DNA of 64,000 bases from Methylacidimicrobium fagopyrum (lineage in GTDB: Bacteria; Verrucomicrobiota; Verrucomicrobiia; Limisphaerales; UBA11358). Shown here one piece after another: positions 22,252 through 30,112 of the stretch. Position 1 is the stretch's first letter, and the number at the start of each line of letters is the position of its first letter. The stretch is from assembly GCA_026225255.1 (NCBI GenBank), contig JAMFSJ010000063.1, positions 1 through 64,000 of the forward strand, in the 5' to 3' direction. The notes below the pieces were generated by a model, which did not search any database, was not told the DNA's origin, and saw nothing but the letters and a program-made list of their open reading frames with translations. Made by a program: the position numbers and the translations under genes.

Positions 22252-24615
22252 ATGCTCCGCCCCAATATTTTCTCTCGCTGCCGAATCGTGTCACCCATTA
22301 TCCGATGGTCAGTGAGCTTGGGACTTCTGATCACGACCACCGGTCACGCTGCCGAACCGCTCATGAACAGCATCAATCCCATGATTGGCGCAAGCACCAG
22401 CGCCCAATACGGCGAAGGCAAAACGTTTCCGGGCGCAGCCACACCATTTGGTCTGGTGCAATTGAGCCCCGACACCATCACCGGCGGCGATAATGGACCG
22501 GGCTATTCTTGGGAACATAAAAGTATCGAAGGCTTTAGTTTCACGCATTTGAGCGGCGTCGGCTGGTATGGTGATCTCGGTAATTTTGAAGTCATGCCCA
22601 CGACCGGCCCGTTGAAAACCGAGCGCGGCGTCAATGGCTCGGAAGACGGCTTCCGTTCGCGTTTTCATCACGAAACAGAAATCGCCCAAGCCGGTTATTA
22701 CGCGGTGACGTTGGATGATTACCACATCCGCACCGAAATGACGGCCGCACCGCACGCGGGAATTCTGCGGTTCACGTTCCCGCAGTCGGACCAATCCCGC
22801 ATTCAAATTGATCTCGCCCACCGCATCGGTGGCACTTCAACGCGGCAATATGTGAAAGTCGTGGACGATCATACAATCGAAGGCTGGATGAAATGTCCGC
22901 CGTCCGGCGGCGGCTGGGGCAACGGCGCGGGTCACGCGGATTACACCGTTTATTTTTACGCGAAATTCAGCCGGCCCTTGAAAAAATTCGGCGTGTGGTC
23001 GGCGGACATTCCGAAAGACTGGAGCCGTAAGCGTGAAGACATCGAAAACGCGCGTTATCATCAAGTGGTCGCGGCGGCAAAAATTCTGGACGGCTGCCGC
23101 GAAATGGAAGGCGATCACCTCGGCTTCTTCTCGGAATTTCCCACCACGGCGGGCGAACAAGTTTTGCTCAAGTGCGGCATTTCGTTTGTGAGCATTGCTG
23201 GGGCGCGGGAAAATTTGCAACACGACATTCATGGCTGGAATTTTGATTCCGTTCACCAGCAAGCCGTCGCGCTATGGCAAAAGGCGTTGGCCAGCGTGCA
23301 GATCGAAGGCGGCACAGATGCCCAACGTGAAACCTTTGCCACGGCGATGTATCATGCCTTGCTCGATCCTCGCGTGTATTCCGATGTCGACGGACGTTAC
23401 ACCGGCGCGGATGGAAAAATTCACCAGGCGAAAAATTTCAAGTATCGCACTATCTTCAGCGGCTGGGACGCGTTCCGCAGTGAGTTTCCGTTGTTCACGC
23501 TCATCCGGCCTGACGTCGTCAATGACACGGTGAATTCATTGATCGAACAAGCCGACTTGAGTGGCAATCATTTTCTCGCGCGCTGGGAAATTCTCACCGC
23601 CGAATCCGGCTGCATGAGCGGCGATCCCGCCGTGTCCGTTTTCGCCGAGGCGTATCTTGCGGGCATCCGCAACTACGACGTCCAACGCGCTTATGAACTC
23701 TGCACCAATAGCGTTAATTCCTTTGGCGAACGCGATGGCCGCGAAGATTATGATAAACTCGGCTTCGTGCCCGGCAGCCTCACGATGACGCTGGAGAATG
23801 CCTATTATGATTATTGCGCCGGACGTTTTGCCACCGCCTTGGGCGACACGAACGCCGCCGCTAAACTGTTCGCCCGTTCAAAAAATTATCGCAACCTTTA
23901 CGATCCGTCCGTCGGGAATATGCGCGCAAAAAATGCCGATGGTTCCTGGACGGAATGGCACGGCGCCACCGCTGAAGGTCAGGGTTGCGAAGAGAGTAAT
24001 CCGTATCAACAAAACTGGTTCGTGCCGCAGGACGTGCCGGGCTTGATGAATTTAATGGGTAAAGATTATTTCCTGAGTTACCTCACAGAATTTTTCGAAA
24101 AAACTCCCACTAGTTTCAAGTGGAACGAATACTGTAATCAAGCGAATGAACCGGTTCATCATACGGCATATTTGTTCACCTATGCGGGCAAACCGTGGCT
24201 CACGCAAAAATGGTCGCGCTTCATCACGGACCATGCCTACGGTCCCGGCCTGACCGGATTGTGCGGCAACGAAGACGTTGGGCAGATGTCAGCCTGGTAT
24301 ATTTTAAGTGCGATCGGTTTTCATCCCGTTTCGCCGGTAGATAATATTTTCATCATCGGCAGCCCGCTGTTCAAAAAAGTCACGCTCCAGCTCGATCCGA
24401 AATATGCCAAGGGCAAAACCTTTTCCGTCATCGCGCATAATAATTCGGCGACGAACATTTACATCCAGACCGCCAAACTAAATGGCGCGACGCTGAACCG
24501 TGCGTGGTTGCGTTACACCGAAATCACCCGCGGCGGCAAACTGGAGTTAGAGATGGGCGCGACGCCGAATGAAAACTGGGGCATATCAGAATTGCCACCG
24601 AGTTTTATTCATTGA
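22252..24615 (+). CDS. Secreted GH92 alpha-mannosidase
   Basis: GH92 enzymes are calcium-dependent exo-alpha-mannosidases that trim mannose from N-glycans or mannans. The 787 residues match the usual length. After a signal peptide (cleavage near GHAAEP), the N-terminal beta-sandwich opens with the family signature NPMIGASTSAQYGEGKTFPG and SPDTITGGDNGPGYSWEH. The catalytic (alpha/alpha)6 barrel carries FSGWDAFRSEFPL, NQANEPVHHTAYLFTYAG and GNEDVGQMSAWYILSAIGF, all typical of GH92. It stands alone, divergent from the EEP-fold gene. Confidence 0.94.
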   Translation: MLRPNIFSRCRIVSPIIRWSVSLGLLITTTGHAAEPLMNSINPMIGASTSAQYGEGKTFPGAATPFGLVQLSPDTITGGDNGPGYSWEHKSIEGFSFTHLSGVGWYGDLGNFEVMPTTGPLKTERGVNGSEDGFRSRFHHETEIAQAGYYAVTLDDYHIRTEMTAAPHAGILRFTFPQSDQSRIQIDLAHRIGGTSTRQYVKVVDDHTIEGWMKCPPSGGGWGNGAGHADYTVYFYAKFSRPLKKFGVWSADIPKDWSRKREDIENARYHQVVAAAKILDGCREMEGDHLGFFSEFPTTAGEQVLLKCGISFVSIAGARENLQHDIHGWNFDSVHQQAVALWQKALASVQIEGGTDAQRETFATAMYHALLDPRVYSDVDGRYTGADGKIHQAKNFKYRTIFSGWDAFRSEFPLFTLIRPDVVNDTVNSLIEQADLSGNHFLARWEILTAESGCMSGDPAVSVFAEAYLAGIRNYDVQRAYELCTNSVNSFGERDGREDYDKLGFVPGSLTMTLENAYYDYCAGRFATALGDTNAAAKLFARSKNYRNLYDPSVGNMRAKNADGSWTEWHGATAEGQGCEESNPYQQNWFVPQDVPGLMNLMGKDYFLSYLTEFFEKTPTSFKWNEYCNQANEPVHHTAYLFTYAGKPWLTQKWSRFITDHAYGPGLTGLCGNEDVGQMSAWYILSAIGFHPVSPVDNIFIIGSPLFKKVTLQLDPKYAKGKTFSVIAHNNSATNIYIQTAKLNGATLNRAWLRYTEITRGGKLELEMGATPNENWGISELPPSFIH

Positions 24616-24692
24616 TGATTCTCCGTTTAAAATTGTATTAGCAAATGTGACGTATAAATCTTTGACACTCACTTTCAAGGGTCAAAACGCGC

Positions 24693-25460
24693 TTAAGGAT
24701 TAAGTGTTTCGGCGGCGGCAAAATCTTGCACGAAGTTCATCAATTCGCTTTCGTTCAAATCTGAGACGGCCCAAAAAGTCATCCCGGTTTCCGACCAGTG
24801 AATGACGTTGTAGCCTTGAATCGACGGCCATACGGCCGGTTTTGCCCCGCGCTTATCTAGGGGCCAGATGAAAAGATTGATGACATGTTTGTGATGTTGA
24901 AAAACGAGCGCGGCGACGCTGCGACCTCCGACATAATCCAGTCGGCCACCAACGAGCGGAAATTCCTGCGCCGCCAAATCTTTGACCGGTGGCGAGAAAT
25001 CCAGTTTGCCGTTGAACCACGGCTTGACGGTATGCTGATCGGTGGATACGACGTCAAGCATGTGATTAGCCATCAGCGAACGGACATGGCTGGAAACAAT
25101 TTCCTGCGTGAGCTGTTGCTGCGCCGACGGCCGAATCAGCGTCACGACTAGTAATACTGCAAAACATGCGACCGCAGTGCTGCTGACCGCCGTCATCCAG
25201 TTCCAATTCCCGAAACTCCAGCGTGGCGCGCGTTCAACTTGCGAACGCAATTCAGCTATTATGTCGCGGCGTAATTCAATCGGCGCGGTGAAGGCAAGCG
25301 CATCCTGCTTCAGCGATTTTTTCAAGATCTGGACATTCCGCCAAGCGAGGGCGCACGCAGGGCATTCATGGATATGCTTTTCCAATTCCAAAATTCTGGC
25401 GGCGTCCAGTTCGCCGTCGGCATAAATTTCAATCAACGGTTTGGCGTTCTGACAATTCAT
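24693..25460 (-). CDS. Zinc-finger anti-sigma factor, membrane bound
   Basis: 255 residues. The N-terminal anti-sigma domain has the ZAS motif (C3, then H29-x3-C33-x2-C36 in KHIHECPACALAW). One membrane helix lies at about residues 90-110 (TAVSSTAVACFAVLLVVTLI), and a 140-residue extracytoplasmic part follows. It would hold the ECF sigma factor at the membrane until a signal arrives. Its start overlaps the sigma gene stop by four bases, so the two are translationally coupled. Confidence 0.9.
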   Translation of the reverse strand: MNCQNAKPLIEIYADGELDAARILELEKHIHECPACALAWRNVQILKKSLKQDALAFTAPIELRRDIIAELRSQVERAPRWSFGNWNWMTAVSSTAVACFAVLLVVTLIRPSAQQQLTQEIVSSHVRSLMANHMLDVVSTDQHTVKPWFNGKLDFSPPVKDLAAQEFPLVGGRLDYVGGRSVAALVFQHHKHVINLFIWPLDKRGAKPAVWPSIQGYNVIHWSETGMTFWAVSDLNESELMNFVQDFAAAETLNP

Positions 25461-25990
25461 TGTTTACCTCCAGATCCAAATTCACCGGCGAGTCGTTTGT
25501 GCAATTGTTTACGCGCACGGGCGAGCCGCGACATCACCGTGCCGATGGGAACATCCGCCAGGTCGGCGATTTCCTTGTAACTGAAACCTTCCAGCTCGCG
25601 TAACACCACCATCTCTCGAAATTCAACCGGCAATTCAGCAATGGCACGCCGGACGACGCTGGCGTCGGCAAACCGTAAATTAACTGTTTCCGCATTCACG
25701 GAAACATCCTCCACCGCCAGCGCCTCGTCATCCAGCTCACCGGCGATTTCGCCGGAACGATTTTTTTGCAGCCAGTTATAAAAAGTGTTGCGGACAATCG
25801 TGAGCAGCCACGCGCGGGCATTCTCGCCGCGAAAATTCCCGAAGAATTTGAACGCACGCAAGCTGGCTTCCTGTGTCACATCTTGCGCGTCATGGTCATT
25901 GCCGGCGAGCCAGCGCGCGAGATTGTAAGCCGCATCCAGATGCGGCAGCACCGTTTGCTCAAAGGCTTTCAATCGTTCACGTTCGTCCAC
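25457..25990 (-). CDS. ECF RNA polymerase sigma factor
   Basis: 177 residues from GTG 25990; the upstream ATGs at 26013-26018 are out of frame. Region 2 is DAQDVTQEASLRAFKFFGNF and WLLTIVRNTFYNWL, and region 4 is LPVEFREMVVLRELEGFSYK followed by EIADLADVPIGTVMSRLARA. It is coupled to the downstream anti-sigma gene. The promoter in front of it has the same -35 and -10 sequences, at the same spacing, as the one driving the divergent phosphoesterase gene, which argues that the sigma factor activates both itself and its neighbours. Confidence 0.93.
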   Translation of the reverse strand: MDERERLKAFEQTVLPHLDAAYNLARWLAGNDHDAQDVTQEASLRAFKFFGNFRGENARAWLLTIVRNTFYNWLQKNRSGEIAGELDDEALAVEDVSVNAETVNLRFADASVVRRAIAELPVEFREMVVLRELEGFSYKEIADLADVPIGTVMSRLARARKQLHKRLAGEFGSGGKQ

Positions 25991-26024
25991 GACCGCTATT
26001 TTTAATTCGTTTCATCATTTAGCA

Positions 26025-26052
26025 AGACCATTTTAAGCGGGATTTTATTCCC
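26025..26052 (-). promoter_or_regulatory. ECF-type promoter of the sigma/anti-sigma pair
   Basis: On the minus strand GGGAATAAA (26052-26044), 14 bases, then GGTCT (26029-26025). GGAA-type -35 boxes and GTC-type -10 boxes are characteristic of ECF sigma factors. The exact same pair at the exact same spacing stands on the plus strand. Confidence 0.72.
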
Positions 26053-26073
26053 GGAATATTTTTTAAATTTGCC

Positions 26074-26101
26074 GGGAATAAATCTTTGGTGGGCGCGGTC
26101 T
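26074..26101 (+). promoter_or_regulatory. ECF-type promoter of the phosphoesterase/cytochrome genes
   Basis: GGGAATAAA (26074-26082), 14 bases, then GGTCT (26097-26101), about 25 bases before the phosphoesterase ATG. It mirrors the promoter of the sigma gene. The two -35 boxes form a perfect 11-bp inverted repeat at 26044-26054 / 26072-26082. Confidence 0.72.
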
Positions 26102-26126
26102 GGAGCATGGAACAAATTAAATTCTT

Positions 26127-27149
26127 ATGCAAAATGCTCACCAAAAAATAAATACAAAACGCGAAATTCGTCTAAAGGCTGATGCCACCAATCTCAACCA
26201 AAAAACTGAAAGCGACGGCATTGATCGCCGGGGATTTTTATCGTGCATGGCTTGGGCGGGAACGGGAATGATCTGGACCGTGGCGAGCGGCGTGCTTGGC
26301 TCAGCACTATTACCGCAGCGGACTGGCGCGGCAGACGCGACGAGCCTGATCAAAAAAAGCAGTTTCAGTTTTGTGCAGATCAGTGATTCGCACATTGGCT
26401 TCAACAAAGAGGCGATCAATAATGACGTGGTCGGCACGCTCAAGGCGGCGATTGATCGTATCAATGCGTTGACGGAAGCCCCGGATTTTGTCCTCCACAC
26501 GGGCGATCTCACGCATCTGGCCAGCGCGGATGAATTCGACACGGTGGACCAGTTGATGCGGACCATCAAAACTCAACAAGTTTTTTATGTGCCCGGCGAA
26601 CATGATGTAACCGGCGACAACGGCAAAGCTTATCTCGCTCGTTTTGGAAAAAATACCAAAGGTGAAGGTTGGTATAGTTTTGATCATCGCGGTGTCCATT
26701 TCATCGGTCTCGTGAACGTGGTGGACATCCAGCAAAACGGCCTCGGTGCGCTCGGCCAAGATCAGCTGGCGTGGCTGCAGGCCGATCTGCAAAATCGTTC
26801 CAGTGAGACCCCAATCGTCATCTTCGCGCACATTCCACTCTGGATGGTTTATCCCGAATGGGGTTGGGGCACCGACGATGGCGCGCAGGCGTTGACTTAT
26901 CTCAAACGCTTTGGCTCGGTCACGGTTCTCAATGGTCACATTCATCAAACAGTGAAAAAAGTTGAAGGCCGCATGACCTTTCACACGGCGATGTCCACAG
27001 CGTTCCCGCAGCCTGAACCCGGCAAGGCACCCAAACCCGGCCCGATGAAAGTCGAACCCGGTAAATTGAGAGGTTATCTCGGCATCACCGACGTGAATTA
27101 TGTTGAAGGCAACAGTTCACTGGCCGTGGTAGACACAAGGTTAGGATGA
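26127..27149 (+). CDS. Exported calcineurin-like metallophosphoesterase
   Basis: 340 residues. The N-terminus has a Tat-type signal (IDRRGFLSCMAWAGTGMIWT). All metal-binding blocks are present: ISDSHIG, HTGDLTH, VPGEHD, FAHIPLW and NGHIHQ. The enzyme should be a two-metal phosphomonoesterase or phosphodiesterase folded in the cytoplasm and exported. Natural substrate unknown. Its gene is divergent from the ECF sigma gene with a matching promoter, and a cytochrome c gene follows nine bases after its stop, so both are probably regulon members. Confidence 0.88.
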   Translation: MQNAHQKINTKREIRLKADATNLNQKTESDGIDRRGFLSCMAWAGTGMIWTVASGVLGSALLPQRTGAADATSLIKKSSFSFVQISDSHIGFNKEAINNDVVGTLKAAIDRINALTEAPDFVLHTGDLTHLASADEFDTVDQLMRTIKTQQVFYVPGEHDVTGDNGKAYLARFGKNTKGEGWYSFDHRGVHFIGLVNVVDIQQNGLGALGQDQLAWLQADLQNRSSETPIVIFAHIPLWMVYPEWGWGTDDGAQALTYLKRFGSVTVLNGHIHQTVKKVEGRMTFHTAMSTAFPQPEPGKAPKPGPMKVEPGKLRGYLGITDVNYVEGNSSLAVVDTRLG

Positions 27150-27158
27150 CCCGCAATT

Positions 27159-27533
27159 ATGACGGCTAAAATTTTAATCATAATCGCGCTCATGACACTC
27201 ACATTGGTGGCTGATGCCCAGCAAACCAAAGGCAATGCTAATGTTCGCGTCGTGAATTTATCGGTCGCGCCAGCCCGATCGACCCACGTCACCGCACCTG
27301 TCACTGGAACCAACTTCAATGCCCGCACACTTTATTTGAGGAATTGCGCGCATTGTCATGGTGCCGATGCGCGCGGTGACGATGGTCCTGATTTGCATGG
27401 TCTTGATTTAACTCGCGACGCGATTACCAATCGGATTAGCCGGGGCAAAGCCGGCCAGATGACCGCCTTCGCCGGCAAACTTCAAACAGCGGAAATCAAT
27501 GCTTTGGCAGCTTATGTTCTGACTTTAAAATAA
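27159..27533 (+). CDS. Small exported c-type cytochrome
   Basis: 124 residues. Signal peptide (MTAKILIIIALMTLTLVADA), then a class I cytochrome c domain with one heme site (NCAHCHGADARGDDGPDL) and a likely Met ligand in GQMTAFAGKL. The C-terminal helix (INALAAYVLTLK) is typical. It is the second gene of the ECF-controlled unit, ends before a strong terminator, and may pass electrons for a partner not encoded here. Confidence 0.9.
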   Translation: MTAKILIIIALMTLTLVADAQQTKGNANVRVVNLSVAPARSTHVTAPVTGTNFNARTLYLRNCAHCHGADARGDDGPDLHGLDLTRDAITNRISRGKAGQMTAFAGKLQTAEINALAAYVLTLK

Positions 27534-27577
27534 TATCTTTAAATGGAAATTATTTATCTGCCACGACAAATCAGGCT

Positions 27578-27611
27578 GGTGACACACATTCCGAAGTGTC
27601 ACCGATTTTTT
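27578..27611 (+). terminator. Intrinsic terminator after the cytochrome c gene
   Basis: Stem GGTGACAC / GTGTCACC with a 10-base loop followed by GATTTTTT. Confidence 0.85.
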
Positions 27612-27701
27612 AAAGTTCATCACACTTGATTTTCATGCGCTAGTAACGCAATTTGAGTTCCATTGCTTTAACCAACAACGAAATATAACCAAATTAAAAT
27701 T

Positions 27702-28316
27702 ATGCCATTTGAATTACCTGCCCTGCCCTACGACAAAGCCGCCCTCGAACCGCATTTCGACGCGTTGACGATGGAAATCCATCACGACAAGCATCACGCC
27801 GCTTACGTCACCAATCTTAACAAAGCCATCGCCGGCAACGCCGCGTTGGAAGCCAAGTCGCTCGAAGCGCTGATTGGCGATCTCGCTTCGGTGCCTGAAA
27901 ACATCCGCGGCCCGGTGCGCAACAACGGCGGCGGTCACTGGAACCATTCTTTCTTCTGGAACATTCTCGCCCCGAACGCGGGTGGCACTCCGACCGGCAA
28001 AGTGGCCGACGCGATCACTGCGAGCTTCGGTTCGTTCGCGGATTTTCAAGCAAAGTTTGAAGCGGCGGGCATCGGTCGCTTTGGTAGCGGCTGGGCGTGG
28101 CTGGTGTCCAACGGCGGCAAATTGGAAATCGTTTCCACGCCGAACCAGGACAATCCGCTCATGGGCAAAGCGATCTCCGGCGTCGAAGGCAAAGTCGTCC
28201 TCGGCGTGGATGTCTGGGAACATGCGTATTATCTGAAATATCAGAACAAGCGCGCCGATTATCTCAAGGCCTTCTGGAATCTCGTGAACTGGAACGAAGT
28301 CGCGAAGAATCTCTGA
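27702..28316 (+). CDS. sod: Superoxide dismutase, Fe/Mn type
   Basis: Converts superoxide to hydrogen peroxide and oxygen. 204 residues, cytoplasmic (no signal peptide). The four metal ligands lie in [23 protein letters not shown] and [19 protein letters not shown] and QDNPLM are the forms more common in Mn enzymes, but the metal cannot be fixed from sequence. The gene has its own leader and a strong terminator, so it is probably independent of the preceding ECF unit. Confidence 0.96.
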   Translation: MPFELPALPYDKAALEPHFDALTMEIHHDKHHAAYVTNLNKAIAGNAALEAKSLEALIGDLASVPENIRGPVRNNGGGHWNHSFFWNILAPNAGGTPTGKVADAITASFGSFADFQAKFEAAGIGRFGSGWAWLVSNGGKLEIVSTPNQDNPLMGKAISGVEGKVVLGVDVWEHAYYLKYQNKRADYLKAFWNLVNWNEVAKNL

Positions 28317-28341
28317 TCGTCGGTTTTAACTAAATTCAAAA

Positions 28342-28369
28342 CGCGCTGATGAAAATCAGCGCGATTTTT
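28342..28369 (+). terminator. Intrinsic terminator of the superoxide dismutase gene
   Basis: Perfect stem CGCGCTGAT / ATCAGCGCG with a GAAA tetraloop, followed by ATTTTT. Confidence 0.93.
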
Positions 28370-28447
28370 CGTTGCCACCAAAGAGCGTAAAATAAATGGG
28401 CGCCGGATGGGCGCTTCACCGAGCCGGCGCCAGGTTCGACGCTCCGC

Positions 28448-29995
28448 TCACGACTTCGGCGGCGCAACTTTAATTTGATAGGTTTTGCGCGCAGTGAAAT
28501 CCGGGTTTGCGATCCAAATAAATTCGTCGTTCACCGTTACGGTTAAGCCGTCGGCGGAAGTGGCTTGGACATTTTTCATCCGCGTGGGCAGCTGGATGAG
28601 CAGCTCGGATTTTTTAAAATCTTTCACGCATTCGATGGTCAACGTGAGTTCGTCCGCCGGACCGGACCAATGCCATTTCACTTGTGATCCGGCTTTGGTG
28701 GCGTCGAGGCGCGCGTCCCATTTTGGATCGCCGTAAAACGCCAGCACGTCGCGGTCGTAAAGGTAGCCGAGCAAAATTTCGTGCTGTTTGTCGTCGAATT
28801 TATTGAGGCTCGCGGTCAGGCTGGCGTTCGCAACAGTCGCGGGGCTGCTGTCTTCGCCGCACAATTGATCCATCGTTTTCCCGTCGAGTTGAAGGGTGTT
28901 CGCCGCGGGAAATTCCGTCGCCAGCTTGTGGATGATCCGTTGCTGGTTCAGGAAAAAAACCTCCGCAAGATTATATTGGCCGCCGTAATCCTGCCACAAT
29001 TCCAACACGCCCCAACCGCCTTTTCCAAACCACGTCGGCACGGTGTAGCCGATAAATTGGTTCACGCCTTGATAACTCAACCAATCCATCACGAGCGAAT
29101 TGCTCGTGCCCATCGCGTCGCCAATCAGACAGTTGCCCGCGGCCAGATAAATTTTGGGATTCGTCGTGTGTCGCAATTCCGGTGCGCCATTGGTCGCTGC
29201 CCACATGGCCCGACGTTCGGCGCTGCCCGGCGATTGATACCACAGGCCGCTTTTCGTTTGGCCACCGGCCGCGTGAATAAACGAAAATAGATTCGTTTTA
29301 TCCACCATGAACATCTGCGCGCCGCTGATGACAATGGAGCCATCGCGAAACGGCATTTCCAGATTCACTTCCGTCGCGTGCGAAGAACTCACGAGCAGAT
29401 CCACGTCGTTGCGGTTGTAGTAATTCAAGTAACGTTCATGCGCGGAAATCGGGTCGCTCGTTTTATTGCCGTGAAAAACCTGGCCGTTCGTTTGCAACAC
29501 AAAATCGCCGGCCTTGCCGTCGCTCAACGTCAGCGAATCATCCAGCGGATCGAGGTTGATACCGGTCGTGGACAACGCGCGGTGAACGATCAAAGGCTTT
29601 TGCACTGACGCAATCCGTAGTGCCACGTCCGGCGTGACGCCCGTGATGATGCCCCACATGAAATCCATATAGGGTGCGTTATCCAGCGAGCGCGACAGCA
29701 CATGGATCTGCTGCACGAATTTCACGTCGATCTCTTCCGGGCGAGCCACAAACGCAACGTAGCGCGGATGTAACGATTGCAATTTCGCCCGCGACTCCGC
29801 CCCAAATGGATCAGCCACGGCGATGACGGTTGCGTGATGTTTCTTTTTCAACGCGGCGACGACTTTCGCCCAATCGCGGTCCTGTTCCGTAGCGGTGGAG
29901 ACAACGACCGCGTAATCGGAAATTGACGCGGCATGAGTTGCCATCACAGGACTGAACAGGGTAATGGCCAGCAGGAGCAGGATTTTAATTTTCAT
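28448..29995 (-). CDS. Exported C25/gingipain-like (caspase-fold) protein
   Basis: 515 residues with a signal peptide (MKIKILLLLAITLFSPVMAT). The middle part has features of clan CD cysteine peptidases: a His in LLVSSSHATEVNLE (about 205-218) and, after a beta-strand, a Cys in IYLAAGNCLIGDAMG (about 285-299). These are followed by VMDWLSYQGVNQFIGYTV, where gingipain-like families also have a Gly-rich strand. The C-terminal 100 residues look like a beta-sandwich. This suggests a peptidase, but overall similarity is weak and peptidase activity is inferred only from this pattern. It follows the DUF3472 and sulfatase genes on the same strand. Confidence 0.5.
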   Translation of the reverse strand: MKIKILLLLAITLFSPVMATHAASISDYAVVVSTATEQDRDWAKVVAALKKKHHATVIAVADPFGAESRAKLQSLHPRYVAFVARPEEIDVKFVQQIHVLSRSLDNAPYMDFMWGIITGVTPDVALRIASVQKPLIVHRALSTTGINLDPLDDSLTLSDGKAGDFVLQTNGQVFHGNKTSDPISAHERYLNYYNRNDVDLLVSSSHATEVNLEMPFRDGSIVISGAQMFMVDKTNLFSFIHAAGGQTKSGLWYQSPGSAERRAMWAATNGAPELRHTTNPKIYLAAGNCLIGDAMGTSNSLVMDWLSYQGVNQFIGYTVPTWFGKGGWGVLELWQDYGGQYNLAEVFFLNQQRIIHKLATEFPAANTLQLDGKTMDQLCGEDSSPATVANASLTASLNKFDDKQHEILLGYLYDRDVLAFYGDPKWDARLDATKAGSQVKWHWSGPADELTLTIECVKDFKKSELLIQLPTRMKNVQATSADGLTVTVNDEFIWIANPDFTARKTYQIKVAPPKS

Positions 29996-30112
29996 AGAAA
30001 AACAACTAATTTAAAACATGTCAGGGACATCGCGCAGCGTAACCAACCCATTTCCTTGCCCGTCAAACTCACCAGCCTCCCAATTAATGAACCTGCCAAA
30101 ACGTAAATCACG

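Noticed and set aside
28401..28440. Inverted repeat GGCGCCGG...CCGGCGCC as another member of the palindromic repeat family
   Set aside because: The arms pair but the diagnostic GGAGCGCCGA start is missing; similarity may be chance in GC-rich DNA.
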